Shown: positions 1 through 9,152 of the stretch, one piece after another
Numbering within the stretch: the stretch's first letter is position 1
Layout of the letters: every line of letters begins with the position of its first letter
Origin: Filimonas sp.
GTDB lineage: Bacteria > Bacteroidota > Bacteroidia > Chitinophagales > Chitinophagaceae
Assembly (NCBI GenBank): GCA_017306865.1
Contig: JAFKHH010000017.1
Location: forward strand, 161,453 to 225,452
Direction: 5' to 3'
Length of the DNA stretch: 64,000 nucleotides
Position numbers and translations under genes: made by a program
The notes under the pieces: generated by a model
Told to the model about the DNA's origin: nothing
Seen by the model: only the letters and a program-made list of their open reading frames with translations
Database searches by the model: none

Positions 1-1192
1 TACTGTGACGGAAGAGGCCGTTGAACATCATAAACTCACCGATGAATGCATTTGTCAGTGGCAATGCAACGTTTGCGAAAGCCATTATCACAAAGAGTAT
101 TGCAAGACCCGGTGCTTTCTGTGCAAGGCCACCTAACTGGCTGAACTTTCTTGTGCCTGTTTGTTTCTCAATAGCGTCAGCTACAATCCACAAACCGATC
201 ACGTTCACACCGTGGTTAAACATCTGGATCATTACACCCTGTATGCCTACCTGTTGTTTTGCAAACAATGCAGCAGCCATTAAACCTAAGTGCGCTATAG
301 ATGAGTAGGCGATCAGGCGCTTCATATCATCCTGCCTTATCGCAATAAGTGATGCATACAGAATTCCTATTACAGATAGTAAGATTACCAGGTGGTCATA
401 GCGTGCTACTGCTGCCGGAAACACTGGCAACAACCAGCGGATCACAGCATATATCCCCATTTTTACCATTACACCACTCAGCAGCATGGTAACAACTGTT
501 GGAGATTGCTCGTAAGCGTCCGGCTGCCATGTATGGAATGGGAAGATGGGTATTTTGATAGCGAATGCAATGAAGAACAACCAAAACGCAAAGAACTGTT
601 CGCTGTCAGACAAATGCAAATTGTAAAATGCCTGTATTGCAAATGAATGTTCCGGAGTTTTGAAATAGAGATATAAAATACCAACCAGCATTAAGAGCGA
701 GCCGGCAAATGTGTACACAAAGAATTTGAAAGTAGCTTGTATCCTTTTTTCTCCGCCCCATTTAGAAGACAGGAAGTAAGCAGGGATTAAAGCAAGCTCC
801 CAGAAGAAGTAGAATAGCAATGCGTCAGACGCTAAGAACACGCCCATCATACCAGCCTGCATTAATAACAAGAGACCATAAAAACTGCCGGATTTCTCAT
901 AGCTGTTTTTGTAAGTAGCGCCGATAGCTAGTGGTAATGCAACAGCATTTAGCAAGACCAGCATTTTTGCCATACCGTCCATAGATAGGCTAAAGCGGCT
1001 ACCCAATGCCGGTAACCAGGAAGCATCTGCCTGCAATTCCGTAACGCGATGAGAGCAAGCACCTGCAACAGCTAAACACAATGTGGCAAGCGATGCAACT
1101 AATGCCCAACCTTTTGCTGCCTTTTCATTTTGGATGAAAAGAGAAGCCAGGCCGGCAATAACAGGTATCAATATCAATAAAGAAGGAATCAT
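1..1192 (-). CDS. nuoM: NADH-quinone oxidoreductase subunit M (3' end beyond window)
   Basis: Antiporter-like membrane subunit of complex I, which helps couple NADH:quinone electron transfer to proton pumping. The reading frame stays open from an ATG at 1192 to the left edge (397 codons seen; the family usually has about 480-520). Many hydrophobic helices are present. The conserved Glu of the family lies at residue 132 in FFWELALIPAYF, followed by the Proton_antipo core with FHTWQPDAYEQSPT and LIAYSSIAHLG. It begins 24 bp after the nuoL stop, so it is co-transcribed with nuoL. nuoN is expected next, beyond the edge. The identification is firm; only the C-terminus is missing. Confidence 0.95.
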   Translation of the reverse strand, partial: MIPSLLILIPVIAGLASLFIQNEKAAKGWALVASLATLCLAVAGACSHRVTELQADASWLPALGSRFSLSMDGMAKMLVLLNAVALPLAIGATYKNSYEKSGSFYGLLLLMQAGMMGVFLASDALLFYFFWELALIPAYFLSSKWGGEKRIQATFKFFVYTFAGSLLMLVGILYLYFKTPEHSFAIQAFYNLHLSDSEQFFAFWLFFIAFAIKIPIFPFHTWQPDAYEQSPTVVTMLLSGVMVKMGIYAVIRWLLPVFPAAVARYDHLVILLSVIGILYASLIAIRQDDMKRLIAYSSIAHLGLMAAALFAKQQVGIQGVMIQMFNHGVNVIGLWIVADAIEKQTGTRKFSQLGGLAQKAPGLAILFVIMAFANVALPLTNAFIGEFMMFNGLFRHS

Positions 1193-1216
1193 ATCAATTG
1201 TTTTCTTCCTGCTGGT

Positions 1217-3130
1217 TTAGAATACTTTTTGCAAGAATTGTAAAATAATAGCCTGGTTCCAGAACACCAGGAACAATACCACGATAGACAATACCATAAA
1301 CAATATATAGTTGCCTACCTGCCCGCTTTGCAGCAAGCGAAGCTGACGGGAAAGGTATTGTACAAAGCGTCCTACGCCATTCACTATTCCGTCTATACCG
1401 GATTTTTCTACTACATTTTTCAGGAAATCAGCAAACTTCAACAAAGGGTTTACGATCACTGCATCATACAGCTCATCTATATACCACTTGTTTGCCAGTA
1501 CTTTTCCAAAACCAGTAGGCTCGCCCAGCTCAGGTTTCTTGCTGAATTTGTTTAAGGCAAATAACAGAGCAGCTAACGCAAGCACAACTGAAACCGCCAT
1601 TAATCCATATTCAGTGCTATGTCCTAACTCAGGAGCGACTTCTGTAGTCAGCACCGGAGATAAAAAATGATGTAATTCATGATGTCCATGCAAGGCTTCT
1701 GGCACACCTACTGCACCACCGATCACACTCAGAAAAGCAAGCACAACCAATGGTATTGTCATTGCAGCCGGGCTTTCATGCAGGTGATGTTCCTGGTCGT
1801 GTGTACCACGGAATGATCCGAGGAAAGTTGTAGCATACAAACGGAACATATAAAAAGCAGTCATAGCCGCACCCAATACACCTAATCCCCACAGGATCGG
1901 GCTGCGTGCATAAGCCGCTGCTAAGATTTCATCTTTTGAAAAGAAACCGCTGAATGGAGGCATACCTGCAATAGCAATACATCCAACAAGAAAAGTAAGA
2001 TGTGTATATGGCATGTATTTTTTCAGGCCGCCCATCTTGCGGATGTCTTGCTCACCGCCCGCTGCGTGTATTACAGAACCTGCACCAAGGAATAACAAGG
2101 CTTTGAAGAAAGCGTGTGTCATTACATGGAAGACAGCGCCTGTATAAGCGCCTACGCCAAGGCCGAGGAACATATAACCAAGCTGGCTTACAGTAGAGTA
2201 AGCAAGCACTTTCTTAATGTCGTTTTGCTTCAGTGCGATTGTAGCAGCCAGCAATGCAGTTGCAATACCAATGATCGCAATCACATTTTGTGTTACATGA
2301 GCAAGGCTGTATAGTACATTGCTACGCGCAATCATGTAGATACCAGCCGTTACCATCGTAGCTGCGTGGATCAATGCAGACACAGGTGTTGGACCAGCCA
2401 TCGCATCAGGTAACCATGTGTATAGCGGAATTTGCGCACTCTTACCAGCAGCACCTACAAACAGTAATAATGTAATAGCCGTAATATCTGTTGGAGTCAA
2501 TTTCGCCAACGATTCTGCTGTAAATACATCATGGTAGTTTACAGTACCCACTTTAGCGAGTAACCAGAATACTGCGAGTAAAAAGCCAAGATCACCAATA
2601 CGGTTCATTACAAACGCTTTCTTAGCCGCGTAGTTGTAATTATTATTCTTAAACCAAAAACCGATTAATAAGTATGAACAAAGACCTACGCCTTCCCAAC
2701 CGATGAACATGATCACAAAGTTGGCGCCCATTACAAGCAGCAACATGGAGAAGACAAACAGGTTGAGATATGCAAAGTACCTTCCGAAATGCTCAGTCGG
2801 CTCATCGTGCATGTAAGAGGTGGAATACACGTGTATGAGGAAGCCAATACCTGTGATGATCAACAGGAAGATGGATGATAACTGATCTACCTGGAAGGCA
2901 AAGTCAATTTTAAAATCATGTACATTAATGAACGAAAACAAGGCTTCAACAGGAAGTGCGCCATTGGATTTAACCTGGAAGAATAATACAAGGCTCACCA
3001 CAAAAGAGGCCAGTATAGCACCGCTACCGATAATTCCGATCAAGGGTTTGTTCAACGACTTTCTGAAAAGTCCGTTGATCAGGAAACCTGCTAATGGAAA
3101 AAGGGGTATTAAGTAAACTAAGTTGTTCAT
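1217..3130 (-). CDS. nuoL: NADH-quinone oxidoreductase subunit L
   Basis: Largest antiporter-like membrane subunit of complex I (637 aa, normal length), in the inner membrane. The conserved GWEGVGLCSY is at 144-153 with the functional Glu146. The Proton_antipo region follows, with LYTWLPDAMAGPTPVSALIHAATMV split over two helices. Near the C-terminus are the long lateral amphipathic helix and the final transmembrane anchor that clamp the other antiporter subunits. It lies 62 bp after nuoK and 24 bp before nuoM in a single minus-strand operon. Residues and length show nothing unusual. Confidence 0.97.
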   Translation of the reverse strand: MNNLVYLIPLFPLAGFLINGLFRKSLNKPLIGIIGSGAILASFVVSLVLFFQVKSNGALPVEALFSFINVHDFKIDFAFQVDQLSSIFLLIITGIGFLIHVYSTSYMHDEPTEHFGRYFAYLNLFVFSMLLLVMGANFVIMFIGWEGVGLCSYLLIGFWFKNNNYNYAAKKAFVMNRIGDLGFLLAVFWLLAKVGTVNYHDVFTAESLAKLTPTDITAITLLLFVGAAGKSAQIPLYTWLPDAMAGPTPVSALIHAATMVTAGIYMIARSNVLYSLAHVTQNVIAIIGIATALLAATIALKQNDIKKVLAYSTVSQLGYMFLGLGVGAYTGAVFHVMTHAFFKALLFLGAGSVIHAAGGEQDIRKMGGLKKYMPYTHLTFLVGCIAIAGMPPFSGFFSKDEILAAAYARSPILWGLGVLGAAMTAFYMFRLYATTFLGSFRGTHDQEHHLHESPAAMTIPLVVLAFLSVIGGAVGVPEALHGHHELHHFLSPVLTTEVAPELGHSTEYGLMAVSVVLALAALLFALNKFSKKPELGEPTGFGKVLANKWYIDELYDAVIVNPLLKFADFLKNVVEKSGIDGIVNGVGRFVQYLSRQLRLLQSGQVGNYILFMVLSIVVLFLVFWNQAIILQFLQKVF

Positions 3131-3192
3131 AACAAATATTAATACGAAATATGAATTGTGCCGGAAAGCCTAACATGCAGGCAATCCATATT

Positions 3193-3528
3193 TTAGTTTT
3201 TAAGCCTGTTTAAAAAGTTGACATCGATCGAGTGTGTGTTCCTGTACATCATTACTATGATCGCAAGGCCTACGCTTACTTCAGCCGCTGCTACCACCAT
3301 AATGAAGAATACAAATAACTGCCCGTCTATACCTACAGTTGATGCCGGGTTAGCTGCGAAAGCCGGTGCATTGTACATTTTAGAAAATGCAACCAGCAAC
3401 AGGTTCACAGAGTTCAACATCAGCTCTATGCACATGAAAATGATAATCACGTTGCGGCGGGTAAGCACACCCACAATGCCGATACAGAATAAACAAACTG
3501 ATAATGCGATATAATATTGAATTGGCAT
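3193..3528 (-). CDS. nuoK: NADH-quinone oxidoreductase subunit K
   Basis: Small three-helix membrane subunit of complex I (111 aa, typical). The two conserved membrane glutamates of the proton path are visible: Glu35 in [18 protein letters not shown] and Glu83 in [13 protein letters not shown]. Between helices 2 and 3 is an Ala/Pro-rich insertion (about residues 52-66) a little longer than in the E. coli protein. It lies between nuoJ and nuoL in the standard order. Confidence 0.96.
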   Translation of the reverse strand: MPIQYYIALSVCLFCIGIVGVLTRRNVIIIFMCIELMLNSVNLLLVAFSKMYNAPAFAANPASTVGIDGQLFVFFIMVVAAAEVSVGLAIIVMMYRNTHSIDVNFLNRLKN

Positions 3529-3574
3529 ACGTCCAATTTGAAAATTTGATTATGAATACGATATCTAAAAAACA

Positions 3575-4078
3575 CTAGTTCTTCTTACCTATTACAACGG
3601 CGCCAACCATTGCACTCAGGAAAAGAATACTGGATATTTCGAAAGGAATGGTGTACTCGTTGAATAATACTTTACCCAAAGTATCGATCAAACCAATATT
3701 GCCATCCTTCACCAAAGCGCTTTTTTGAGACATATCTACAGAGGAACGCACCACTGATATTAAGATCAGGAACAAACTACCGCCGGAGATAATACCGGCC
3801 AGCTTCATCCACAAATTCTTTTTGGGCTCTGTAGCAGTATTCAGGTTCATGAGCATGATCACAAAAAGGAACAATACCATGATAGCACCTGCGTAAACAA
3901 TGAGGTTTACAATTGCCAGGAATTGTGCATTTAATAAAATGTAATGACCGGAGATAGCGAAGAAAACAACAATGAGCCAAAGCACACTGTGTACCGGGTT
4001 CTTAGTAGCAAGCACCATTATCGCACTGATAAGGGCTAGTGCACTTAACGACCAGAATAGTATTGAAGTTACTCCCAT
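3575..4078 (-). CDS. nuoJ: NADH-quinone oxidoreductase subunit J
   Basis: Membrane subunit of complex I (167 aa) with five predicted helices. The conserved third-helix segment VYAGAIMVLFLFVIMLMNL, which carries the pi-bulge in known structures, is intact. C-terminal IPFEISSILFLSAMVGAVVIGK is also typical. It lies between nuoI and nuoK on the same strand; the 46-bp gap to nuoK holds a short TTTGAAAATTTG stretch of the dispersed AT-rich word family. Confidence 0.95.
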   Translation of the reverse strand: MGVTSILFWSLSALALISAIMVLATKNPVHSVLWLIVVFFAISGHYILLNAQFLAIVNLIVYAGAIMVLFLFVIMLMNLNTATEPKKNLWMKLAGIISGGSLFLILISVVRSSVDMSQKSALVKDGNIGLIDTLGKVLFNEYTIPFEISSILFLSAMVGAVVIGKKN

Positions 4079-4146
4079 GTTTTAATTAGTCAATTTGATA
4101 TATTTAAACCAGGCTTCAGGCCGGGTTTCTTTTCTACTCATTGCAA

Positions 4147-4680
4147 TTACGCTTCACCTCTTGCTTTTGCAAGTTCTTCCGGTTGCGTTTTTGGATTAGG
4201 GATCAACAGATCGTCTTTTCCATAGATGAATCCTTTACGGGCAAAATTTGACGGTGCAAAAGTTTCGCTCAGGTAGATCGCATCTTTCGGGCAAGCTTCT
4301 TCACACAAACCGCAGAAGATGCAACGAAGCATATTGATCTCATAGCGTGCTGCATATTTTTCTTCACGGTACAGTCCTTCTTCTCCATTCTTCCGCTCTG
4401 CTGCTTCCATTGTAATGGCCTCCGCCGGGCAAGCTACAGCACAAAGTCCACATGCGGTACAACGCTCGCGGCCTTCTTCATCACGATTAAGCACATGCAG
4501 CCCTCTGAATACCGGGCTGAAAGGACGTGTTTTTTCAGGATAATTGATCGTTGGCCTTTTCTTAAACATGTGTCCAAACGTAATCGTCATCCCTTTTAAG
4601 ACTGCAGGCAGGTAAATACGCTCCCACAACGTGAGTGGTTTGCGATCTACAGCTCTTGATCTTTGTGTTAATGCTTGCAT
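4147..4680 (-). CDS. nuoI: NADH-quinone oxidoreductase subunit I, 2x[4Fe-4S]
   Basis: Ferredoxin-like peripheral subunit that passes electrons through clusters N6a and N6b towards quinone. Two complete CxxCxxCxxxCP motifs are present: C74/C77/C80 with C84, and C120/C123/C126 with C130. Length 177 aa is normal. It is separated from nuoH by 284 bp, the largest gap in the operon, filled with repeats; no promoter consensus was recognised there, so read-through from nuoH is assumed. Confidence 0.96.
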   Translation of the reverse strand: MQALTQRSRAVDRKPLTLWERIYLPAVLKGMTITFGHMFKKRPTINYPEKTRPFSPVFRGLHVLNRDEEGRERCTACGLCAVACPAEAITMEAAERKNGEEGLYREEKYAARYEINMLRCIFCGLCEEACPKDAIYLSETFAPSNFARKGFIYGKDDLLIPNPKTQPEELAKARGEA

Positions 4681-4964
4681 GTTTTATATCATTTATGCAA
4701 TCTTTCAAAAAGAGCTTTTCAATTGAAAGGCTGCAAAAGTATTTTTTATAATTCGAAATTTATTGTTTCAATAGTTTACAAGTTTCAACGTTTCATTTCT
4801 CTCACATGAAACGCCCAAACCATTGGTTCTACATGAAACTTTTTAGTCAACTGCAGTACTACTATCATCGTCCCTTGTGTCACTCACTTCAACTGCATCT
4901 CTTTATTGAACATTGTTCATTGAATATTGAGCATTGAACATTCCTTGTTCCTTGTTCGATATTC
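4681..4964. repeat. Repeat-filled spacer between nuoH and nuoI
   Basis: No gene seen. The spacer holds a GTTTCA-word segment (about 4763-4850: GTTTCAATAG, AAGTTTCAACGTTTCA, inverted copies of TGAAAC), then a GAACATTGAATATTGA-word segment (about 4903-4965). It also has GCAATCTTTCAAAAAG (4697-4712), found again at 63469-63484, and TTGTGTCACTCACT plus CTGCATCTC (4875-4901), found again at 62518-62538 beside the abiF-like gene. All are degenerate dispersed words rather than coding sequence. Confidence 0.6.
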
Positions 4965-6014
4965 TTAATGATTCTTCAACAATATCACTACTGCCGTAAT
5001 CAACATATTTGCTAATGCCAGTGGAATTAGTTTTTTCCATCCCAAATCCATTAGCTGATCATAACGGAAACGTGGTAACGTCCACCTGATCCACATGAAC
5101 ACAAATATGAAGATGAATATTTTTGTCAACAATGAAAGAACCCCCAGAATTGCAGCCGTATTAGGCGCAAGACTTGCTTCGTTTACAAACGGAATATCGT
5201 AGCCACCAAAGTATAATGTAGCCATGATCGCACTGCTGATAAACATATTGATATACTCCGCAAACAGGTAGAAGCCCAGTTTCATGGAGGAATATTCCTG
5301 GTGGTAACCCATGTTCAATTCACTCTCTGCTTCCGGTAAGTCAAACGGCGCACGGTTACACTCCGCCATAGCACAGGTAAAGAAGATCAGGAAACCCAAT
5401 GGCTGATAAATAATATTCCACCAATGCGGGTTAGCTATTTGCTGCTCCACGATCGTTTTCATGCTCAAAGAACCAGTCATCATCAGCAATGCGATGAGAG
5501 ATATTCCCATTGCCAGCTCGTAACTGATCACCTGCGATGCACCACGCAGTGCGGCTAACAAAGAGAATTTATTGTTACTAGCCCAACCTCCGATCATGAT
5601 ACCATATACGCCCATGCTTACTACGCCAAACACATACAGGATACCGATATTGATGTCAGCAACCTGCAAATCTATTACGCGGCCAAACAGGTGCAGACTG
5701 CTACCCCAAGGTACTACAGCGCAAGTCATCATAGCCGTTAACATTGCCAGTGAAGGGCCAAGAATAAAGAGCCATTTGTTGGCGCTGTTTGGAATGATCT
5801 CTTCTTTGAAGAACAGTTTGCCACCATCTGCTAATGGTTGTAACAAACCAAAAGGACCAGCCCTGTTAGGACCACGGCGATCCTGCATCCACGCTGCCAC
5901 TTTACGTTCAGCATACGTTTCATACATGGCTATTACCAATGACGCGGTGATGATCACAGCTATCAGTACTAGTTTTTCTATTAAAAAGATCCAATCAAAT
6001 GCAAGTAATGTCAT
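4965..6014 (-). CDS. nuoH: NADH-quinone oxidoreductase subunit H
   Basis: Membrane subunit that forms most of the quinone-binding chamber at the junction with the peripheral arm. Visible family motifs are ERKVAAWMQDRRGPNRAGPF near the N-terminus and AECNRAPFDLPEAESELNMG, whose acidic residues line the E-channel. I prefer the ATG at 6014 (MTLLAFDW, 349 aa); an in-frame ATG at 6038 would add eight residues. It starts 50 bp after the nuoG stop. Function is secure; only the start is open. Confidence 0.94.
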   Translation of the reverse strand: MTLLAFDWIFLIEKLVLIAVIITASLVIAMYETYAERKVAAWMQDRRGPNRAGPFGLLQPLADGGKLFFKEEIIPNSANKWLFILGPSLAMLTAMMTCAVVPWGSSLHLFGRVIDLQVADINIGILYVFGVVSMGVYGIMIGGWASNNKFSLLAALRGASQVISYELAMGISLIALLMMTGSLSMKTIVEQQIANPHWWNIIYQPLGFLIFFTCAMAECNRAPFDLPEAESELNMGYHQEYSSMKLGFYLFAEYINMFISSAIMATLYFGGYDIPFVNEASLAPNTAAILGVLSLLTKIFIFIFVFMWIRWTLPRFRYDQLMDLGWKKLIPLALANMLITAVVILLKNH

Positions 6015-6064
6015 ACCATTCAGATCCCTGCGGATCATTATTGGGTTAAAAAAATGAGTTCGTC

Positions 6065-7186
6065 TTAATCCTGTTTACCGTTTGTGTTCGGGTGGTTAAA
6101 GTCATCCGAATGTGCCGGCCCATTGATCAGGCTAAGATCAATGTTCGGTTTATTCACCTGGCTCACACTATGAATGTCCATCAGCAACCTTGGCTCTTTA
6201 CCTATTACTTCCTGTACGGTTTCTTTAGGTTTGGTAATGCCAACATAATGCCCCTGGGATATTACAGAGTGACGATTTATAACACTTGGGCCTTCTATTG
6301 TCCAGTCATGAATATGTTTCTTTTCAAAACGGCATTCATTACAGATCCAGCCGGTTTCGCCTTTAGAGTTTTCTTTCACTTCACCCCACTCATCTTTTCT
6401 TGCTGTTACACGGAATACTTCATCGCCTCTCATCCACAACTGCACCTCACCAGAACAAGTAGGGCAATCGCGATGTGCATCTACCGGTTTAGTAAACCAA
6501 ACGCGGTTTTTGAAGCGGAATGTTTTATCTGTCAATGCTCCTACCGGGCATACGTCTATTACGTTCCCAATGAAGTCATTATCCAATGCTTTCTCTATGT
6601 GTGTTGCAATCTCAGCATGGTCACCCCTGTCCAGGATACCATGTACACGTTTATTTGTCAACTGGTCGGCAGTAAACACACAGCGGTAGCAAAGAATGCA
6701 ACGTGTCATGTGCAACTGTATATAAGGGCCGAGGTCATGCTTCTTGAATACACGTTTCTGAAACTCGTAACGTGTACCTTCCCTACCATGCTCATAGCTC
6801 AGGTCCTGCAGGTGACATTCGCCAGCCTGGTCACAGATCGGGCAATCCAGCGGGTGATTGAGCAACAGGAATTCTACAACACCAGCTCTTGCATCAGGCA
6901 CTTTCTCGCTCGTAATATTCTTTACCTCCATGCCATCCATTACCGTTGTGCGGCAGCTTGCCACCAGTTTTGGCATTGGGCGCGGGTCTTTTTCAGAACC
7001 TTTGCTTACCTCTACCAGGCAGGTACGGCATTTACCACCGCTACCTTTCAGCTTGCTGTAAAAGCACATCGCCGGAGGCGCTACTTCACCACCAATCTTA
7101 CGGGCAGCTTCGAGTATGGTTGTACCCGGTGCTACTTCAATAGTGATGTTGTCGATCGTTACTTTAAACTTTTGAACTTCAGACAT
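6065..7186 (-). CDS. nuoG: NADH-quinone oxidoreductase subunit G, short form without molybdopterin-like domain
   Basis: Iron-sulfur subunit of the NADH-oxidising arm. Ligands seen are a [2Fe-2S] set (C41, C53, C56, C78), the His-Cys cluster set (H111, C115, C118, C124), a [4Fe-4S] set (C163, C166, C169, C213), and CPTC/CNEC (C241, C244, C282, C285) resembling the first cluster of the molybdopterin-oxidoreductase fold. The protein ends at 373 aa, whereas E. coli NuoG runs to about 900. The next 50 bp lead directly into nuoH, so I see no frameshift remnant. A short NuoG is, to my knowledge, common in Bacteroidota. Confidence 0.93.
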   Translation of the reverse strand: MSEVQKFKVTIDNITIEVAPGTTILEAARKIGGEVAPPAMCFYSKLKGSGGKCRTCLVEVSKGSEKDPRPMPKLVASCRTTVMDGMEVKNITSEKVPDARAGVVEFLLLNHPLDCPICDQAGECHLQDLSYEHGREGTRYEFQKRVFKKHDLGPYIQLHMTRCILCYRCVFTADQLTNKRVHGILDRGDHAEIATHIEKALDNDFIGNVIDVCPVGALTDKTFRFKNRVWFTKPVDAHRDCPTCSGEVQLWMRGDEVFRVTARKDEWGEVKENSKGETGWICNECRFEKKHIHDWTIEGPSVINRHSVISQGHYVGITKPKETVQEVIGKEPRLLMDIHSVSQVNKPNIDLSLINGPAHSDDFNHPNTNGKQD

Positions 7187-7200
7187 AAAATATATTCTTA

Positions 7201-7232
7201 GCGTTCTTTGCGTAAACTCTGCGGTCTTTGCG
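7201..7232. repeat. CTTTGCG-word repeat, arm on the nuoG side of the GxxExxY gene
   Basis: Reads GCGTTCTTTGCG, then AACTCTGCGG, then TCTTTGCGATAC on the plus strand. The same words occur inverted at 7627-7670 on the far side of the GxxExxY gene, and both arms end in CTTTGCGATAC facing the gene. Together they bracket the gene like degenerate terminal inverted repeats. Confidence 0.7.
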
Positions 7233-7236
7233 ATAC

Positions 7237-7614
7237 TTACATTCCGTTTGCAATTCTTCTAAGGCCATCCTTTAATAGAACTGTGTTGAAATTGATAAGT
7301 AATCCAAGTTTCAAATTCAGTAAACGTAAATAAGTTAATACCTGCGCTTTATGAATATCCGCTAACTCTTCCACACGCTTTATTTCAATAATAAGTTTCC
7401 CTTCTACTACCAGGTCCGCCCTATATCCACACTCCATTCTCACTTCTTCAAACACAACAGGAATGGGCACTTCCTTTCTTACATTTAATCCAACCTTTAC
7501 TAATCTATGATAAAGGCATTCTTTATATACATTCTCCAGTAATCCGGGACCTAATTGCTTATGAACTAGTATTGCTTCCCTTATTACAATGTTTGTCAAC
7601 TCATTTTCGGTCAT
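7237..7614 (-). CDS. GxxExxY family protein (PD-(D/E)xK-like)
   Basis: 125-aa member of the GxxExxY family, with the name-giving motif in GPGLLENVYKECL. A nuclease-like core follows: an Asp in YRADLVVEGK and E-x-K in LIIEIKRVEEL, the pattern of PD-(D/E)xK enzymes. The family's function is not established to my knowledge; a DNA- or RNA-cleaving role is only inferred from the fold signature. The gene sits inside the nuo operon between nuoF and nuoG, same strand, flanked on both sides by inverted CTTTGCG-word repeats. This suggests it arrived as a cassette. It has nothing obvious to do with respiration. Confidence 0.9.
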   Translation of the reverse strand: MTENELTNIVIREAILVHKQLGPGLLENVYKECLYHRLVKVGLNVRKEVPIPVVFEEVRMECGYRADLVVEGKLIIEIKRVEELADIHKAQVLTYLRLLNLKLGLLINFNTVLLKDGLRRIANGM

Positions 7615-7626
7615 AGGTTAGGGTGT

Positions 7627-7735
7627 ATCGCAAAGAACGCAAAGTAATACGCAGAGTACACAGAGTTTTCTTTACGAGGTGTTTTTATAGGTTTATTTTG
7701 TTTGCGCCTTGGCGAACCTTGGCGGCTTTGCGTGA
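7627..7735. repeat. CTTTGCG-word repeats, arm on the nuoF side of the GxxExxY gene
   Basis: Positions 7627-7670 carry inverted words (CGCAAAGAACGCAAAG, ACGCAGAGTACACAGAG) complementary to 7201-7232. Positions 7700-7735 carry words in forward orientation (TTTGCGCCTTGGCG, GGCGGCTTTGCGTG). The remainder of the 125-bp gap is T-rich. No promoter consensus was seen. Confidence 0.65.
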
Positions 7736-7739
7736 AATA

Positions 7740-9092
7740 CTACGCTACTACTTCTCTTGCATCTGCATAGTGTGCTAATCCGTAGTTACGCTTCTGGCTT
7801 TCTTCCGGGTTCAGCACGTGCCATTCAAACTCGTCGCGGAAGTGGCGGATCGCAGCCGCTACAGGCCATGCCGCAGCATCACCCAGCGGACAGATCGTAT
7901 TACCTTCTATCCTGCGTTGTATATCCCACAGCAGATCGATGTCTTTCATTTCACCTTTACCACTGTCGATCTTCTTCAATATTTTTTCCATCCAGCCTGT
8001 TCCTTCACGGCAAGGTGAACATTGTCCACAGCTTTCATGACGATAGAAACGTGCCAGTGTATAAGTATGTTTTACTACGCACTGGTCTTCATCCAGCACT
8101 ATGAAACCTCCGGACCCCATCATACTACCTGTAGCAAAGCCACCGTCACTCAAACTTTCATAGTTCATGTAACGTGTTTCACCTTTCGCTGTTTTGAACA
8201 GCAGGTTTGCAGGTAAGATAGGTACAGAAGAGCCACCAGGGATACATGCCTTCAGACGTTTGCCATTAGCTATACCACCACAATATTCTTCAGAATAAAT
8301 AAACTCTTCTACAGAAATAGTCATGTCTATTTCATACACACCTGGCTTGTTGATGTTGCCACAAGCAGAGATCAGTTTTGTGCCGGTAGATTTACCAACG
8401 CCAATCTTTGCATACTCTTCACCGCCCATGTTGATGATAGGCACCACAGCAGCCAACGTTTCTACATTGTTTACTACTGTCGGGCGCATCCACAAACCTT
8501 GTATAGCCGGGAATGGAGGTTTGATACGTGGGTTACCACGCTTACCTTCCAGGCTCTCGATCAGTGCAGTTTCTTCACCACAGATATAAGCGCCTGCACC
8601 ACGCTGTACATATATTTCACAGTCGAAACCAGTGCCTAAAATGTTTTTACCAAGAAAACCATTGGCTTTGGCTTCAGCTATAGCTTGCTCCAGTATATCA
8701 GGAATCCATGCGTACTCTCCACGTATGTAGATGTATGTTGCATTAGAACCTAGCGCAAATGATGAAATGATTAACCCTTCTATTAACACATGCGGCAGAA
8801 ATTCCATCAGGTACCTGTCTTTGAATGTACCCGGCTCGCTTTCATCTGCATTGCATACCAAGTGACGTGGAACACCTTCCGGTTTTGCAATGAAGCTCCA
8901 TTTCATACCGGTAGGGAAACCAGCACCACCACGACCACGCAAGCCACTTTTCTTCACTTCCTCCACAATGGCTTCAGGACTCATTGTTTTCAGCGCTTTT
9001 TCCACGCTGCGGTAACCGCCTTCACGACGATACACATCAAAATACCTGATGCCTTCTACGTGCGCTTTGTCTAATAACAATTTAATTCCCAT
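7740..9092 (-). CDS. nuoF: NADH-quinone oxidoreductase subunit F (NADH/FMN-binding)
   Basis: Catalytic entry point of complex I: binds NADH and FMN and carries a [4Fe-4S] cluster. The glycine-rich nucleotide site GRGGAGFPTG is at 53-62, GAGAYICGEETAL at 165-177, and the cluster ligands are C355, C358 and C361 (SCGQCSPCREG) plus C401 (NTICPLGDAA). 450 aa is full length. Upstream, instead of nuoE directly, there is a lipoprotein gene. Confidence 0.97.
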   Translation of the reverse strand: MGIKLLLDKAHVEGIRYFDVYRREGGYRSVEKALKTMSPEAIVEEVKKSGLRGRGGAGFPTGMKWSFIAKPEGVPRHLVCNADESEPGTFKDRYLMEFLPHVLIEGLIISSFALGSNATYIYIRGEYAWIPDILEQAIAEAKANGFLGKNILGTGFDCEIYVQRGAGAYICGEETALIESLEGKRGNPRIKPPFPAIQGLWMRPTVVNNVETLAAVVPIINMGGEEYAKIGVGKSTGTKLISACGNINKPGVYEIDMTISVEEFIYSEEYCGGIANGKRLKACIPGGSSVPILPANLLFKTAKGETRYMNYESLSDGGFATGSMMGSGGFIVLDEDQCVVKHTYTLARFYRHESCGQCSPCREGTGWMEKILKKIDSGKGEMKDIDLLWDIQRRIEGNTICPLGDAAAWPVAAAIRHFRDEFEWHVLNPEESQKRNYGLAHYADAREVVA

Positions 9093-9152
9093 ATTATCAT
9101 TTTAAGCCAGCCTTGCGGCGTAGCTATATTTTATATCAATATCGATCACCGG

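Noticed and set aside
6092-7201. Long open frame (about 369 codons) on the plus strand opposite nuoG
   Set aside because: It is antisense to a full set of NuoG cluster ligands and its translation has no recognisable motif. The nuo gene is certain, so this is a codon-bias shadow.
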